Shown: positions 1 through 7,769 of the stretch, in pieces
How positions within the stretch are numbered: position 1 is the first letter of the stretch
Layout of the letters: the number at the start of each line of letters is the position of its first letter
Assembly: GCF_001583495.1 (NCBI RefSeq)
Contig: NZ_LQAQ01000035.1
Location: forward strand, 1 to 64,000
DNA: 64,000 nt
Source: Flammeovirga sp. SJP92
Lineage (GTDB): Bacteria; Bacteroidota; Bacteroidia; Cytophagales; Flammeovirgaceae
Reading direction: 5' to 3'
Notes under the pieces: generated by a model
Told to the model about the DNA's origin: nothing
The model's input: only the letters and a program-made list of their open reading frames with translations
Databases searched by the model: none
Position numbers and translations under genes: made by a program

Positions 1-147
1 ATTGTTGAACAAAAGCTCCGCTAGCTAAAGCCTTCAAATTCTTAATTTTACATCTTAATAAATTTTATAACACCTTAAATTTCATAAGATGAAAAAAAAA
101 TAGGTACTATACTAGACAGAGCCTTTAATGTTCCTGGTTTTAAAGAG

Positions 148-981
148 ATGTATAACGAAGTATATCGTAACATGTCTCTAAGTGGAAAGTCGAAGTCTAC
201 TTTTGATAACTACATCAAGTCTATTGCTAAAATTGCTTTGCATTTTAACAAGACTCCTCTTGAACTTTCCGATGATGAAATTAATGATTATCTACTTCAG
301 CTCAAAGAAAAAAAGCAAACTTCTTATACTGCTTTCAAGCACTATGTCTATGCACTGAGATACATTTTTAAATACTCTGGAAGAGAAGAGAAAAACATCA
401 AGCTTCCTGTATTAAGAAAGAAAAAAGCGATTCCTGATATCTTGTCAGTCGAGGAATGTAAAATCCTCTTTAAAATACCTGACTTATTGAAGTACAGGGT
501 GATGTTTGCTTTGATTTACTCGGCGGGATTAAGAATAAGAGAGGTCGCTCAGCTTAAAATCTCTGACATCGATTTACAAAGAATGACGATCTATGTCAGA
601 GATACCAAATATGCCAAAAACAGAGTGGTGCCTCTTGCTGAAAATATGAAAGTAGGCATTAAGAAATATCTTGAAACTGAAAATCCAAATATATGGCTTT
701 TCCAAGGATACGGATCTCAAAAACATATTGCGACAACCTCAATTGGAAGAATGCTCAAGCAGACAGTGAAGGCGGCGAAGATTAACAAAAAAGTCACAAC
801 ACATACCTTAAGGCACACTTACGCTACACACTGCGTCGAAATGGGGATGGACCCTTTTACATTAAAGGAACTGCTCGGGCATGAATCGCTTCAAACCACC
901 TTGGAGTATATCAATCTTACAACCGTCAAAAAATCCAATTCCTTCTCGCCTTTCGACAAGATCTATGAAGCCAAAAGTTGA
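148..981 (+). CDS. Tyrosine recombinase paired with IS91-type transposase
   Basis: A 277-residue site-specific tyrosine recombinase (phage integrase family). It has an N-terminal SAM-like core-binding domain (about 1-90) and a C-terminal catalytic domain (about 95-265). The catalytic set is visible: Arg129 in AGLRIRE, a Lys around 154-157, His219 and Arg222 in HTLRH, His245 in LGHES and the nucleophile Tyr254 in LEYIN. The tail reads SFSPFD, resembling the SPLD tail of IntI-type integrases and of the larger recombinase at 6461-7642. The stop overlaps the start of the transposase by 17 bp, so the two are translationally coupled. Recombinases placed just upstream of IS91-like transposases recur in Bacteroidetes; whether they resolve, integrate or only assist transposition is not established here. 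Confidence 0.85.
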   Translation: MYNEVYRNMSLSGKSKSTFDNYIKSIAKIALHFNKTPLELSDDEINDYLLQLKEKKQTSYTAFKHYVYALRYIFKYSGREEKNIKLPVLRKKKAIPDILSVEECKILFKIPDLLKYRVMFALIYSAGLRIREVAQLKISDIDLQRMTIYVRDTKYAKNRVVPLAENMKVGIKKYLETENPNIWLFQGYGSQKHIATTSIGRMLKQTVKAAKINKKVTTHTLRHTYATHCVEMGMDPFTLKELLGHESLQTTLEYINLTTVKKSNSFSPFDKIYEAKS

Positions 982-2113
982 GATCAGTCACATTATCAGT
1001 CGGCAACAGTTTTGGAGGACTTCTACTCATTTTCTCAGCAGACAAAAATTCGACCTGCATGCGATGACACTTTGTAGGACGGCTAAACTCGGAAGGCATA
1101 TCGACTACTGTGAAAAGTGCAGTGAAGTAAGAATTTCATACAACAGTTGCAGAAATAGAAACTGCCCGAAATGTCAGGCAACTTATAGAGAAAAATGGAT
1201 CGCAAAACGGGAGGAGGAAGTGCTAGACGTCCCCTATTTTCATACTGTATTTACAGTGCCTCATAAATTAAATGACCTCTTTCTGCATGAGCCTGAATTG
1301 ATGTATAACCTGCTTTTCAAAACCGTTTGGGAAACAGTCAAAACATTCGGAATCAAAAGTTTAATGGGGGAAATGGGAATGATAGCAGTACTTCATACTT
1401 GGGGACAAAATTTGAGTCTGCATCCCCATCTACATTGCATTATTCCGGGAGGTGCACTTTGCAATGGTAAACATTGGAAGGGCAGTGACAAAACGGGAAA
1501 GTACCTTTTCTCAGCAAAGGCATTAGCAAAAATGTTCAGAGCAAAACTTGTAGATCAGATAAGAAAGAATGAGACATCAAAAGCGTATTTTGACCAAAGC
1601 ACTGCGAAAAGTTGTTTTGAAAAAGAATGGGTAGTTTATGCCAAAAGGCCTTTTGGAGGAGCAAAACAGATCATCGAATATCTTGGTAGGTACACGCACA
1701 AAACTGCCATCTCAAACCACCGGTTATTGGACTACTCACAAGGAAAAGTTACCTTCTCTTATAAGGATTATAGAACTGGTGCAAAGAAAAAAGAGATGAC
1801 GCTCTCGGATGTAGATTTTATCAAAAGATACAGCATGCATCTACTTCCAAAGGGTTTTAGGAGGATCAGACATTTTGGATTTTACAACGGAGCCATCAAA
1901 AAGGTCAAAATAGAGAAAATTAGAAAGTCTATCGGCCAGAAAACACCCAAAAAGGTAGAATGGGACTGGATCAAACTTTCAAGGGAAAAACTGGGGTATG
2001 ATCCATTGATCTGCCCTTGCTGTGGAGAAAGGTCGATGGTCATTATGCCACGGTTCGCCTCACAAAGAGCCCCTCCAAATAAGGAAACGGAAGTAGAACG
2101 CAATCTCAATTAG
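965..2113 (+). CDS. IS91 family transposase (HUH/Y1 type)
   Basis: A rolling-circle transposase of about 382 residues. The N-terminal zinc-binding domain has a Cys-rich block (HIDYCEKC, then CRNRNCPKC). The HUH motif is in HPHLHCIIPGG, which binds the metal for single-strand nicking. The tyrosine region is EYLGRYTHKTAISNHR. A second Cys cluster (LICPCCGER) lies near the end. The reading frame stays open back to 881, but the first residues there are an out-of-frame reading of the recombinase. The ATG at 965 gives the usual family N-terminus and a 17-bp overlap with the upstream gene, so I chose it. The length fits the family and no frameshift is visible, so it may be active. Confidence 0.9.
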   Translation: MKPKVEISHIISRQQFWRTSTHFLSRQKFDLHAMTLCRTAKLGRHIDYCEKCSEVRISYNSCRNRNCPKCQATYREKWIAKREEEVLDVPYFHTVFTVPHKLNDLFLHEPELMYNLLFKTVWETVKTFGIKSLMGEMGMIAVLHTWGQNLSLHPHLHCIIPGGALCNGKHWKGSDKTGKYLFSAKALAKMFRAKLVDQIRKNETSKAYFDQSTAKSCFEKEWVVYAKRPFGGAKQIIEYLGRYTHKTAISNHRLLDYSQGKVTFSYKDYRTGAKKKEMTLSDVDFIKRYSMHLLPKGFRRIRHFGFYNGAIKKVKIEKIRKSIGQKTPKKVEWDWIKLSREKLGYDPLICPCCGERSMVIMPRFASQRAPPNKETEVERNLN

Positions 2114-2270
2114 AAACTGACCCTCTCATTTTTTTGCTTATAAAAATAAGCCTGATATAGTACACCCTACACTTTCCGAAATCAAGCTTTTCAAGCTTAA
2201 TTTTGTAGTTGACACTTGTGCTTTAAGTTAAAAAATGAGGGAGGAAGTGATCTATAAAAAAGTTCTCAAC

Positions 2271-2303
2271 AAAAAAAAGACTTTCCGAGTAATCGAAAAG
2301 TCC
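2271..2303 (-). terminator. Rho-independent terminator closing the cassette array
   Basis: Read on the minus strand: GGACTTTTC, loop, GGAAAGTC, then eight T residues. It lies downstream of the last visible cassette and ends minus-strand transcription before the IS91-like element. Confidence 0.6.
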
Positions 2304-2349
2304 TTCCTAACTTCCATACAGCTAAATGCAAGAGAACCACACCGCCTTT

Positions 2350-2410
2350 ATTCAACTAGGGCTTAATTTTTGGGTCTGAAGACCAAACTAAGCCCTAATT
2401 ATTGGCAACC
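2350..2410 (-). repeat. attC-like recombination site of the third cassette
   Basis: On the minus strand an imperfect palindrome pairs TAGGGCTTA with TAAGCCCTA. Inside it are TTTGGTCT and AGACCCAAA, which leave unpaired bases, as attC stem-loops do. The left core is GGTTGCCAAT and the right core is GTTGAAT, a perfect fit to GTTRRRY. The left core GGTTGCCAA is the exact complement of the cassette's start (TTGGCAACC, seen once the intron is removed). The spacer sequence differs from the other two attC-like sites, so this cassette comes from another attC lineage. It could also act as a weak terminator, but it has no T-tract. Confidence 0.65.
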
Positions 2411-2886
2411 GTTTTTTTATTTTTCACATAGTCAACTACTATTCCAAGAATCAAAAAGAGTCCACTACTTAATGGGAATGTTTCAAACGCTCCAAATATG
2501 AATTGTCCGTCTCCTGAACTTCCTGAATTTTCGAAAGCCCATATGTAGAAAATCAATGGGTGGATTATTATCAGTTGAAGTCCAAAATAGCTCCAAAATC
2601 GAATCATATTCAGGGTTCTGCTCTCTTGTCTGTCTTTGATTAGGTGCTTAAAGAAATAGTAAGAGGAAAGTCCGAATGCGATTGTCAGTCCAAATAGAAT
2701 TAAAAGAGCGGTCATTGCATAATCGTCAAAAAGTCCACTTCCAAGCAATTCTAATGGAAGAGCAATTGGTAAGAAGCAGAGCATAGGAATGAACATGAAA
2801 ACCATCATGTCAACACTTACTAATGTCAAAAGTCCTGGAATTGAAAATCCAAGTCCTACAATTGTTCCAATATATCTAGATTTCAT
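2395..2886 (-). CDS. Cassette-borne membrane protein, function unknown
   Basis: A 163-residue protein with four predicted membrane helices (about 5-25, 28-50, 58-80, and a C-terminal pair around 98-115 and 135-152). I recognise no family. The stop codon lies inside the left core of its own attC-like site. The start ATG is only 15 bp inside the cassette boundary, and the group II intron ends 15 bp upstream of it. Tight packing between recombination cores is typical of integron cassettes. It has no promoter of its own that I can see and would depend on read-through from the array or intron. Confidence 0.7.
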   Translation of the reverse strand: MKSRYIGTIVGLGFSIPGLLTLVSVDMMVFMFIPMLCFLPIALPLELLGSGLFDDYAMTALLILFGLTIAFGLSSYYFFKHLIKDRQESRTLNMIRFWSYFGLQLIIIHPLIFYIWAFENSGSSGDGQFIFGAFETFPLSSGLFLILGIVVDYVKNKKTVANN

Positions 2887-2900
2887 TTTTTAATGGTTGC

Positions 2901-3662
2901 GTAGAGTAGAGCCTGATAGCTCTCTCTGTTTAAATAATTATAAATGTAATCATTTTGAGAAAACTATCAGAACCCCCTTCATCAAACCGTACGTGAAGTT
3001 TTCCCTCATACGGCTTACCGATGGATTTCTTTGTTTGATATTCATAAGAATCTACCCAATAAGATTAATACTTAAGTAGCTAATTTAAACACCTTATTTT
3101 CTTTTCTTACTTATACAAACATATAGTAGCATAACCATCAATACATTTTATTCGGCCGATAGGACTAAGCCAGTACCGAGTATTACAGTGCTATATCTAC
3201 ATATCCAAAGTAGAGCCCCTTCCCTAATCCAAGGTTATGTTGTCCTTAGAATCAGACAGTACTATGAGCTCCTCCGACTTCTGTTATTACCAGGCTGAAT
3301 TTCGCTATACTTATATCAGCTTGTTTAAGGTGGCCAACCTTTGAAATAACAGATCTCCCACGTTCCATCACTTTCCATCTATAACCACGCCATCCCTATG
3401 ACTCCGGTAGATCATTGCACTTCATGTTACTGTTTATTCATACAATGTAACAGGGTTCGAGACCGTCAAAACTCTCCCATCTACGCCTGCCTTTTCGAAG
3501 CTACTATGGGTTCACACTTGCGTATTACGGCTTGGTTATTTGAGATAACTGAGCTTCAGCTATCCACCTCACGGCGATCACTGTCAGTAACTCTTCTAAG
3601 TGAACAGTAAATTACTTAGGTAGGATTTGCACCTACTGGAAAGCCACAGCATCGTGGCACAC
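2901..3662 (-). mobile_element. ORF-less group II intron inserted in an attC core
   Basis: About 762 nt on the minus strand. The 5' end is GTGTG (GUGYG consensus). A domain V hairpin with the AGC triad lies near the 3' end, followed by a domain VI stem (GGTTCTGATAG pairing with CTATCAGGCTC) and an end in CTCTAC. Domain I landmarks such as GGTTCGAGACC-like and GTCGGAGGAGC-like stretches are seen as well. No reverse transcriptase/maturase is encoded: domain IV holds only about 200 bp of filler and the short open frames here are noise. Mobility and splicing would need a maturase in trans. Boundaries are supported independently: joining the flanks gives GTTG + GCAACC, which matches the complement of the cassette's far end. 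Confidence 0.85.
2983..3016 (-). ncRNA. Group II intron domain V
   Basis: Minus strand AAGCCGTATGAGG, a GAAA-type loop, then TCACGTACGGTTT. The outer stem pairs AAGCCGUA with UACGGUUU and contains the catalytic AGC triad. The 33-34 nt length matches domain V of bacterial group II introns. It is intact, so loss of splicing through this domain is not expected. Confidence 0.85.
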
Positions 3663-3733
3663 CAACGTAATGGCTAAACTACGACCAGCGGGTGCGTCAC
3701 CCGATGGATGGAGATTAGCTACTGTTGTGGTTA
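3663..3733 (-). repeat. attC-like site of the second cassette, interrupted by the intron
   Basis: Minus strand: left core TAACCACAAC, then a stem in which GCTAA pairs with TTAGC, and an inner hairpin CGGGTG/CACCCG flanked by CCAG/TGG. The right core reads GTTG before the intron starts at 3662. Its inner sequence is nearly identical to the site at 4477-4550. The left core is the exact complement of the start of the same cassette (GTTGTGGTTA at 4483-4474). Confidence 0.75.
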
Positions 3734-3739
3734 GTAAAA

Positions 3740-4447
3740 TTACTCTAAAATTTCAATTGGCATTTCAATTTCATCATTTTTTTCATCCTCATCAAAAACT
3801 ATAATTGTTGGAGGTTTCAATTTTCTTCTGCTAGCTTCTTTAATTTCATCGGGATGAAATGCCAAATTACTTTTGAGCAAATTTTGAAAATTAGAGAGTG
3901 TCTGTTTTTTAATTAGAAAACTTTCAATTATTACATCTTTAAAATTACTACTACCAGAATATTTTTTCAAAACTCCCAACCTAGGACTAAAGTAAACTGT
4001 TTCTATTGTGTCAATACAGTAGTCTAAACAGATTGTTTTCGTTTTTAATAAGTGATATTTCTTAATTAAGATTGATTCATTATCAAATTCTAGATTTACC
4101 TCATTTTCATAGGTTAATTGTTTTACATTTTCTATTGTGTCATTTATATAAAAAGTTGAAACTAAATTGTTTGAACTAGAATTAAATTCATATTTACTAT
4201 AACCTGAATCAGTCCATTCATATTTGAAAGTAATATTATTCTTTTCTTGAGCTCTTGATAAGTATATACTCCTGATCTTGTCAAATAGTCCTGAGCTGTC
4301 AATAATCTCTTTTGATTCAATAGAAATTAAACCACGATCAATTGTTTTTTGAGATTCATTAAAGCTATCAATTTTAGTACAACCAAAATTATTTAGAAAT
4401 ATAAATCCAATGAATAAGAGTACTATTTTAGGTTTTTGTTCAGTCAT
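3740..4447 (-). CDS. Cassette-borne putative lipoprotein, function unknown
   Basis: About 235 residues from the ATG at 4447. The frame stays open to a GTG at 4480, but that start would fall on the recombination core. The ATG gives a clean signal sequence (MTEQKPKIVLLFIGFIFL) ending at a Cys in NNFGCTK, so a lipoprotein is likely although the lipobox is weak. The rest is polar and beta-rich, with two adjacent Cys (CLDYC) in the middle. I recognise no domain. It fills the second cassette of the integron-like array, between the cores at 4482 and 3666, and its stop is 7 bp from the left core of its attC-like site. Confidence 0.65.
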   Translation of the reverse strand: MTEQKPKIVLLFIGFIFLNNFGCTKIDSFNESQKTIDRGLISIESKEIIDSSGLFDKIRSIYLSRAQEKNNITFKYEWTDSGYSKYEFNSSSNNLVSTFYINDTIENVKQLTYENEVNLEFDNESILIKKYHLLKTKTICLDYCIDTIETVYFSPRLGVLKKYSGSSNFKDVIIESFLIKKQTLSNFQNLLKSNLAFHPDEIKEASRRKLKPPTIIVFDEDEKNDEIEMPIEILE

Positions 4448-4476
4448 TTTTTGGAAGTTGGTAGTACAATTATTAA

Positions 4477-4550
4477 CCACAACGTAATGGCTAAACTACG
4501 ACCAGCGGGTGTGTCACCCGATGGATGGAGGTTAGCTGATGTTAGCGGTT
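4477..4550 (-). repeat. attC-like site of the first cassette
   Basis: Minus strand: left core AACCGCTAAC, stem GCTAA...TTAGC, inner hairpin CGGGTG/CACCCG with unpaired bases, right core GTTGTGG. It is a near copy of 3663-3733, differing mainly in the cores. The left core is the exact complement of the cassette start GTTAGCGGTT at 6322-6313. Cores that match only within their own cassette are what site-specific excision as a circle would leave. Confidence 0.78.
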
Positions 4551-6284
4551 TGTTGTTTCCTCTTTTCTTACTATTGTACCTAAGATAATTAATACATGAA
4601 GAATTCTTTCAACTGATTGATATGAAAATGTCCCAATTTCACTCATGCCATGACAAACATTATTTCTTAAATTCCAACCACGCTGATCTGTAAAAAGAAC
4701 TCTTAGATATAATTGAGTATCTTCTCCTAAAATTTCTTTAATAATTTCATTTCTTAAGATATCATCAAAAGTTTTCAACTGAAATCCTCCACCTCTACTC
4801 TTCTTTAATACTACACCACCTAATAATTCGACTAGATTACGTATTGCTTCTTCTATTTGAGGAATTAATATATGGACAGCGACAATTAAATCATCTTCGA
4901 AATATGCCTGAATTCCTCGTTTAATTATGGTTAATCTACTTTCTTCAAAAACAACTGAATTCTCAAGAAAACTAATAAAATCATTTGTATTTAATATTTT
5001 ATCACTGATTATCCTAGAAAAAACATTTCTTAAAAAGATTGATTGAAAAGACAAATTTTGTGATAACTGATGTATTATATTACCATCAATATCATCTTCT
5101 ATAGAGCCTATGGTAGCTACAACCCTTCCTTTATAATCTTGTATATTAGTTGGTATTAAGAATGTTAATGGAGATACTTTTGCTAATTCAAACACTCTTT
5201 CTTTAACTTCATCTTTCTTTGGTAAAAAATTTTGAAGAATTTTATGAAATATTAGATTCTTATCATCTTCAATAAAAAAATTCACAAAGTCTTCAAGTTC
5301 ATCTTTAGGGATTTCAAAAGATGAGCTTACAGGTTTCAATTCTTCATTTACCTTAGGACCTAACTCTCTTAATCTTACTAAAACTTCATTAGCTTCCTCA
5401 TTTAAGCCATAATTAAGGTAAATCTTATGAATGTGTTGTAGCCATGAAGATATTTGCATGGCATTACCATTCTTTTCATATGCCTCATATGACTTTCCTA
5501 ATCGCAGGATAAGTTCTTTAACTTTATCATTCTCACCTTTTTTTCTGTAATACGTAGCCAATCTTTTAGCTGAAGCTTCTGCATTCCAAGGATTTAATTC
5601 ATTTTCTGAGGTTAATTCATTAAACCTTTTTTCTAAAGTATTAATAATTCTGTTTTCCTCATCTCCTGTCAGTGATATTTTTTTTTCTTCAATTAACATA
5701 TCAAAAGAGAAACCCCACAAACCTGCTTTATCATTAACTCCAATTTCATCTTCCAAATTAAGAGTAACATGTTTTGCTCTTTCAATTAATTCTTCAGAAT
5801 TGAGACTTATTGATAATTGTAATGCTCTTTTTATTTTGGTTTTTAATTCAATATTATGATTACAAATTCTTCTTTCAACCGTATCAAGTAAATTTGTAAT
5901 ATATTGTAATCCAATATTATAATCAGGTTTCTTACCTAATATGAGTTTTGAAAAGTCCCATATTAAACCATTATATCGTGCTTGAATTAAAGGATTTTTA
6001 GTTTCTTTAATCCTTTTACTCCAATAATCTAGTATTTCAGGTGTTAGATGCTTAATTGAAGGGTATTCATCTCCATTTGGATATACAACCATAGGTCCAA
6101 AATATGTATCCCAGCCTGTATCTTTATTAGGATAATTTTCAACAAAATTAAATGCCATTATTTCTGCTTTTAATTCCAATGGGATATCTTCTCCTTCTTT
6201 TGGTAAGAATTCTCGAAATTCAGTTGCTATATCATGCTCAGATTTTTTTTCATAAAGCTCAATTCTTTCTATTATTTCTTTCAT
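4542..6284 (-). CDS. DUF4209 (HEPN-like) protein in an integron-like cassette
   Basis: A 580-residue cytoplasmic protein with no signal peptide or membrane segments. The C-terminal part carries RNNVCHG at 540-546, the conserved RNxxxHG motif that defines DUF4209, preceded by the helical DLIVAVHILIPQIEEAIRNL stretch. The motif resembles the Rx4-6H site of HEPN RNases, many of which act in anti-phage or toxin systems, so an RNA-targeting defence role is possible but inferred. The N-terminal 400 residues are mainly helical and of unknown fold. The stop codon TAA lies inside the attC left core (CGCTAAC). The gene fills a 1.84-kb cassette, long for a cassette, and is directly downstream of the array's recombinase on the same strand. 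Confidence 0.8.
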   Translation of the reverse strand: MKEIIERIELYEKKSEHDIATEFREFLPKEGEDIPLELKAEIMAFNFVENYPNKDTGWDTYFGPMVVYPNGDEYPSIKHLTPEILDYWSKRIKETKNPLIQARYNGLIWDFSKLILGKKPDYNIGLQYITNLLDTVERRICNHNIELKTKIKRALQLSISLNSEELIERAKHVTLNLEDEIGVNDKAGLWGFSFDMLIEEKKISLTGDEENRIINTLEKRFNELTSENELNPWNAEASAKRLATYYRKKGENDKVKELILRLGKSYEAYEKNGNAMQISSWLQHIHKIYLNYGLNEEANEVLVRLRELGPKVNEELKPVSSSFEIPKDELEDFVNFFIEDDKNLIFHKILQNFLPKKDEVKERVFELAKVSPLTFLIPTNIQDYKGRVVATIGSIEDDIDGNIIHQLSQNLSFQSIFLRNVFSRIISDKILNTNDFISFLENSVVFEESRLTIIKRGIQAYFEDDLIVAVHILIPQIEEAIRNLVELLGGVVLKKSRGGGFQLKTFDDILRNEIIKEILGEDTQLYLRVLFTDQRGWNLRNNVCHGMSEIGTFSYQSVERILHVLIILGTIVRKEETTNR

Positions 6285-6314
6285 AAATTGGTAGTTTGTT
6301 TGTTATAGCTATAA

Positions 6315-6384
6315 CCGCTAACATTTGATAAACACCATTATGTCACATTATATTTTTTAATACACCATGGCGTTTATCCATTAG
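6315..6384 (-). repeat. Palindromic site at the head of the cassette array (attC- or attI-like)
   Basis: Between the recombinase stop and the first cassette, GATAAACGCCAT pairs with ATGGTGTTTATC around a 28-bp AT-rich loop. On the minus strand it ends at the core GTTAGCG, where the first cassette begins. The symmetry favours an attC of an older cassette over a classical attI, which is asymmetric. I could not find the matching start of such an upstream cassette. Confidence 0.5.
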
Positions 6385-6460
6385 TAAAATAGTTTACTTC
6401 CATTAAGGTAGCAAACAACTTTAAATATTCAAATCCTTAGCATTACAATTCTAATATATA

Positions 6461-7642
6461 TTACAAATTATCAAGAGGACTTTTTATTTCACTTACCACT
6501 TTAGTGCTCACATGAGTATATATCTGTGTGGTCATTGCAGAATTATGACCTAAAAGGGATTGTATATATCTTAGATCTACACCATTCTCTAATAAATGAG
6601 TTGCAAAAGTATGACGAAGTGTGTGTATTGTAACTCTTTTTTGAATTTTTGATTTTGAAACTGCTCTTTTTAAGATTTTTGCAACTGAAGTTCTACTATA
6701 TTTCCTCCCTTCTTTTTCACCTTCAAAAAGATATTTTTTGGGTCGGTAAACTTTAAAATACGCTCTTAAAATTTGTAGATTTTTCTCTGACAGGATTGTA
6801 TTTCTATCTTTATTGCCTTTCCCCTCAACTATTCTGATCAACATTCTCTTTGAATCGACATCTTTTATTTCTAAATCAATTAATTCTCCTATTCTTAAAC
6901 CCGCTGAATAAATAGTCATCAATATGGCTTTATGCTTTAGGTTTTTGATGTTTGAAAAAATTGATTTTATTTCTTCAGTACTTAAAACCACTGGAAGTTT
7001 GTCCTTTTTCCTTGGACGTTGCACATTATAGTAGCAATAATCTCTTTCCAATACCTTTTCTAAATAGAACTTTACGGCATTCAAGGCTTGGTTTTGATAA
7101 GAATCTGACCTTTTCTCTACTGATACTAAATGAAATAAAAACTGTTCTAAAAGTGTTTTAGACTGCTGTCCTTCCTCAATACTTCTTATATCTTTATAAC
7201 CTTTTTGATCTAGGTATTCTAGATATCTATGCAACATACTTGCATAGGTAGTTGCTGTATTTAAGGCATATCTATAAAGCTCTAGTTTTTTAACTAACGC
7301 ATTTAGGTGCATCGCTTTATGTTTAGGGTATTGTTGTTGAATTTTCTTATATAATAATTCATAGCTTCCTTCTTCTTCTTGGGTCAGTGCTTCTTTATTA
7401 TTGCTTTGAAACACGGCTTTCGTATCTACCCAAGCAATTCCTTTAAAAGTGGTGAATACAGCTTGAATACTTTTATAGCCCTCTGGTATATAAACACATT
7501 CTAATTCTTGGCTCCATTTTACATTAGGAAGTGTTTTTATTAATTTCTTAATCCCATCAGTCATTGGAAAAGTTATTCTTATAAACTTCTTATTGCTAAT
7601 CTTTATTGGATATAATCGTATATATGTTTCACTTTTTGTCAT
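6461..7642 (-). CDS. Tyrosine recombinase heading the integron-like array (IntI-like tail)
   Basis: A 393-residue tyrosine recombinase. Residues 1-80 form an extra N-terminal domain (WSQELECVYIP) seen in many Bacteroidetes integrases. A SAM-like core-binding domain follows at about 110-200 and the catalytic domain at 215-393. Catalytic residues are Arg250 (SAGLRIGE), Lys275 (EGKGNKD), His340/Arg343 (HTLRH), His366 (LLGHN) and Tyr375 (IYTHV). The tail SEIKSPLDNL matches the SPLD end of IntI proteins. The roughly 20-residue IntI-specific insert expected between Lys275 and His340 is missing, so it is not a standard integron integrase by sequence. It is transcribed in the same direction as the cassettes and ends 140 bp before the first core. 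That position suggests it acts on them, which is inference. Confidence 0.85.
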   Translation of the reverse strand: MTKSETYIRLYPIKISNKKFIRITFPMTDGIKKLIKTLPNVKWSQELECVYIPEGYKSIQAVFTTFKGIAWVDTKAVFQSNNKEALTQEEEGSYELLYKKIQQQYPKHKAMHLNALVKKLELYRYALNTATTYASMLHRYLEYLDQKGYKDIRSIEEGQQSKTLLEQFLFHLVSVEKRSDSYQNQALNAVKFYLEKVLERDYCYYNVQRPRKKDKLPVVLSTEEIKSIFSNIKNLKHKAILMTIYSAGLRIGELIDLEIKDVDSKRMLIRIVEGKGNKDRNTILSEKNLQILRAYFKVYRPKKYLFEGEKEGRKYSRTSVAKILKRAVSKSKIQKRVTIHTLRHTFATHLLENGVDLRYIQSLLGHNSAMTTQIYTHVSTKVVSEIKSPLDNL

Positions 7643-7707
7643 TTTGAAAAATTAAAAAGGTTGTTCTTTGGCAATTTTTCAAAATGACTTACATTTATCC
7701 GTATTTT

Positions 7708-7725
7708 AAACGTCTATAAACGTTT
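7708..7725. promoter_or_regulatory. Inverted repeat in the divergent promoter region of the recombinase
   Basis: AAACGT, 6 bp, ACGTTT, an 18-bp palindrome between the recombinase (minus) and the zinc-ribbon gene (plus). It could be an operator or a recombinase-binding site. No factor can be assigned. Confidence 0.3.
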
Positions 7726-7769
7726 TTATACACTTAATCTAATAAAAAAACTGACTTAACGATTTTAAT

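Larger units (their letters stand above)
11..2260 (+). mobile_element. IS91-like element with partner tyrosine recombinase (ends not fixed)
   Basis: Two overlapping plus-strand genes, a tyrosine recombinase (148-981) and an IS91-type HUH transposase (965-2113), form a two-gene unit like IS91-family elements known in Bacteroidetes. IS91 elements move by rolling-circle transposition and have no terminal inverted repeats or target duplication, so I cannot fix the ends. The limits given are the widest that fit between the window edge and the terminator that closes the cassette array. The element seems to sit in the last, incomplete cassette of the neighbouring integron-like array: that cassette starts at 2355 on the minus strand with TTGAAT, and positions 4-10 hold GTTGAAC, which could be its far end. 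Confidence 0.5.

Noticed and set aside
2350-2410. The third palindrome as an ordinary Rho-independent terminator
   Set aside because: No T-tract follows, a separate terminator lies at 2271-2303, and the flanking cores complement the cassette start. A dual role is still possible.
3430-3470. A GGTTCGAGACC-like stretch as a tRNA T-arm
   Set aside because: No acceptor stem or anticodon arm around it; the stretch belongs to domain I of the intron.
2897-3610. Short open frames (2897-3079, 3398-3610) as small genes
   Set aside because: They lie within the structured group II intron on the opposite strand and show no protein-like composition.
7754-7760. GTTAAGT on the minus strand upstream of the recombinase as another cassette core
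   Set aside because: It fits GTTRRRY, but no palindrome is adjacent and its complement is not found at the head site near 6380; a degenerate 7-mer is expected by chance.
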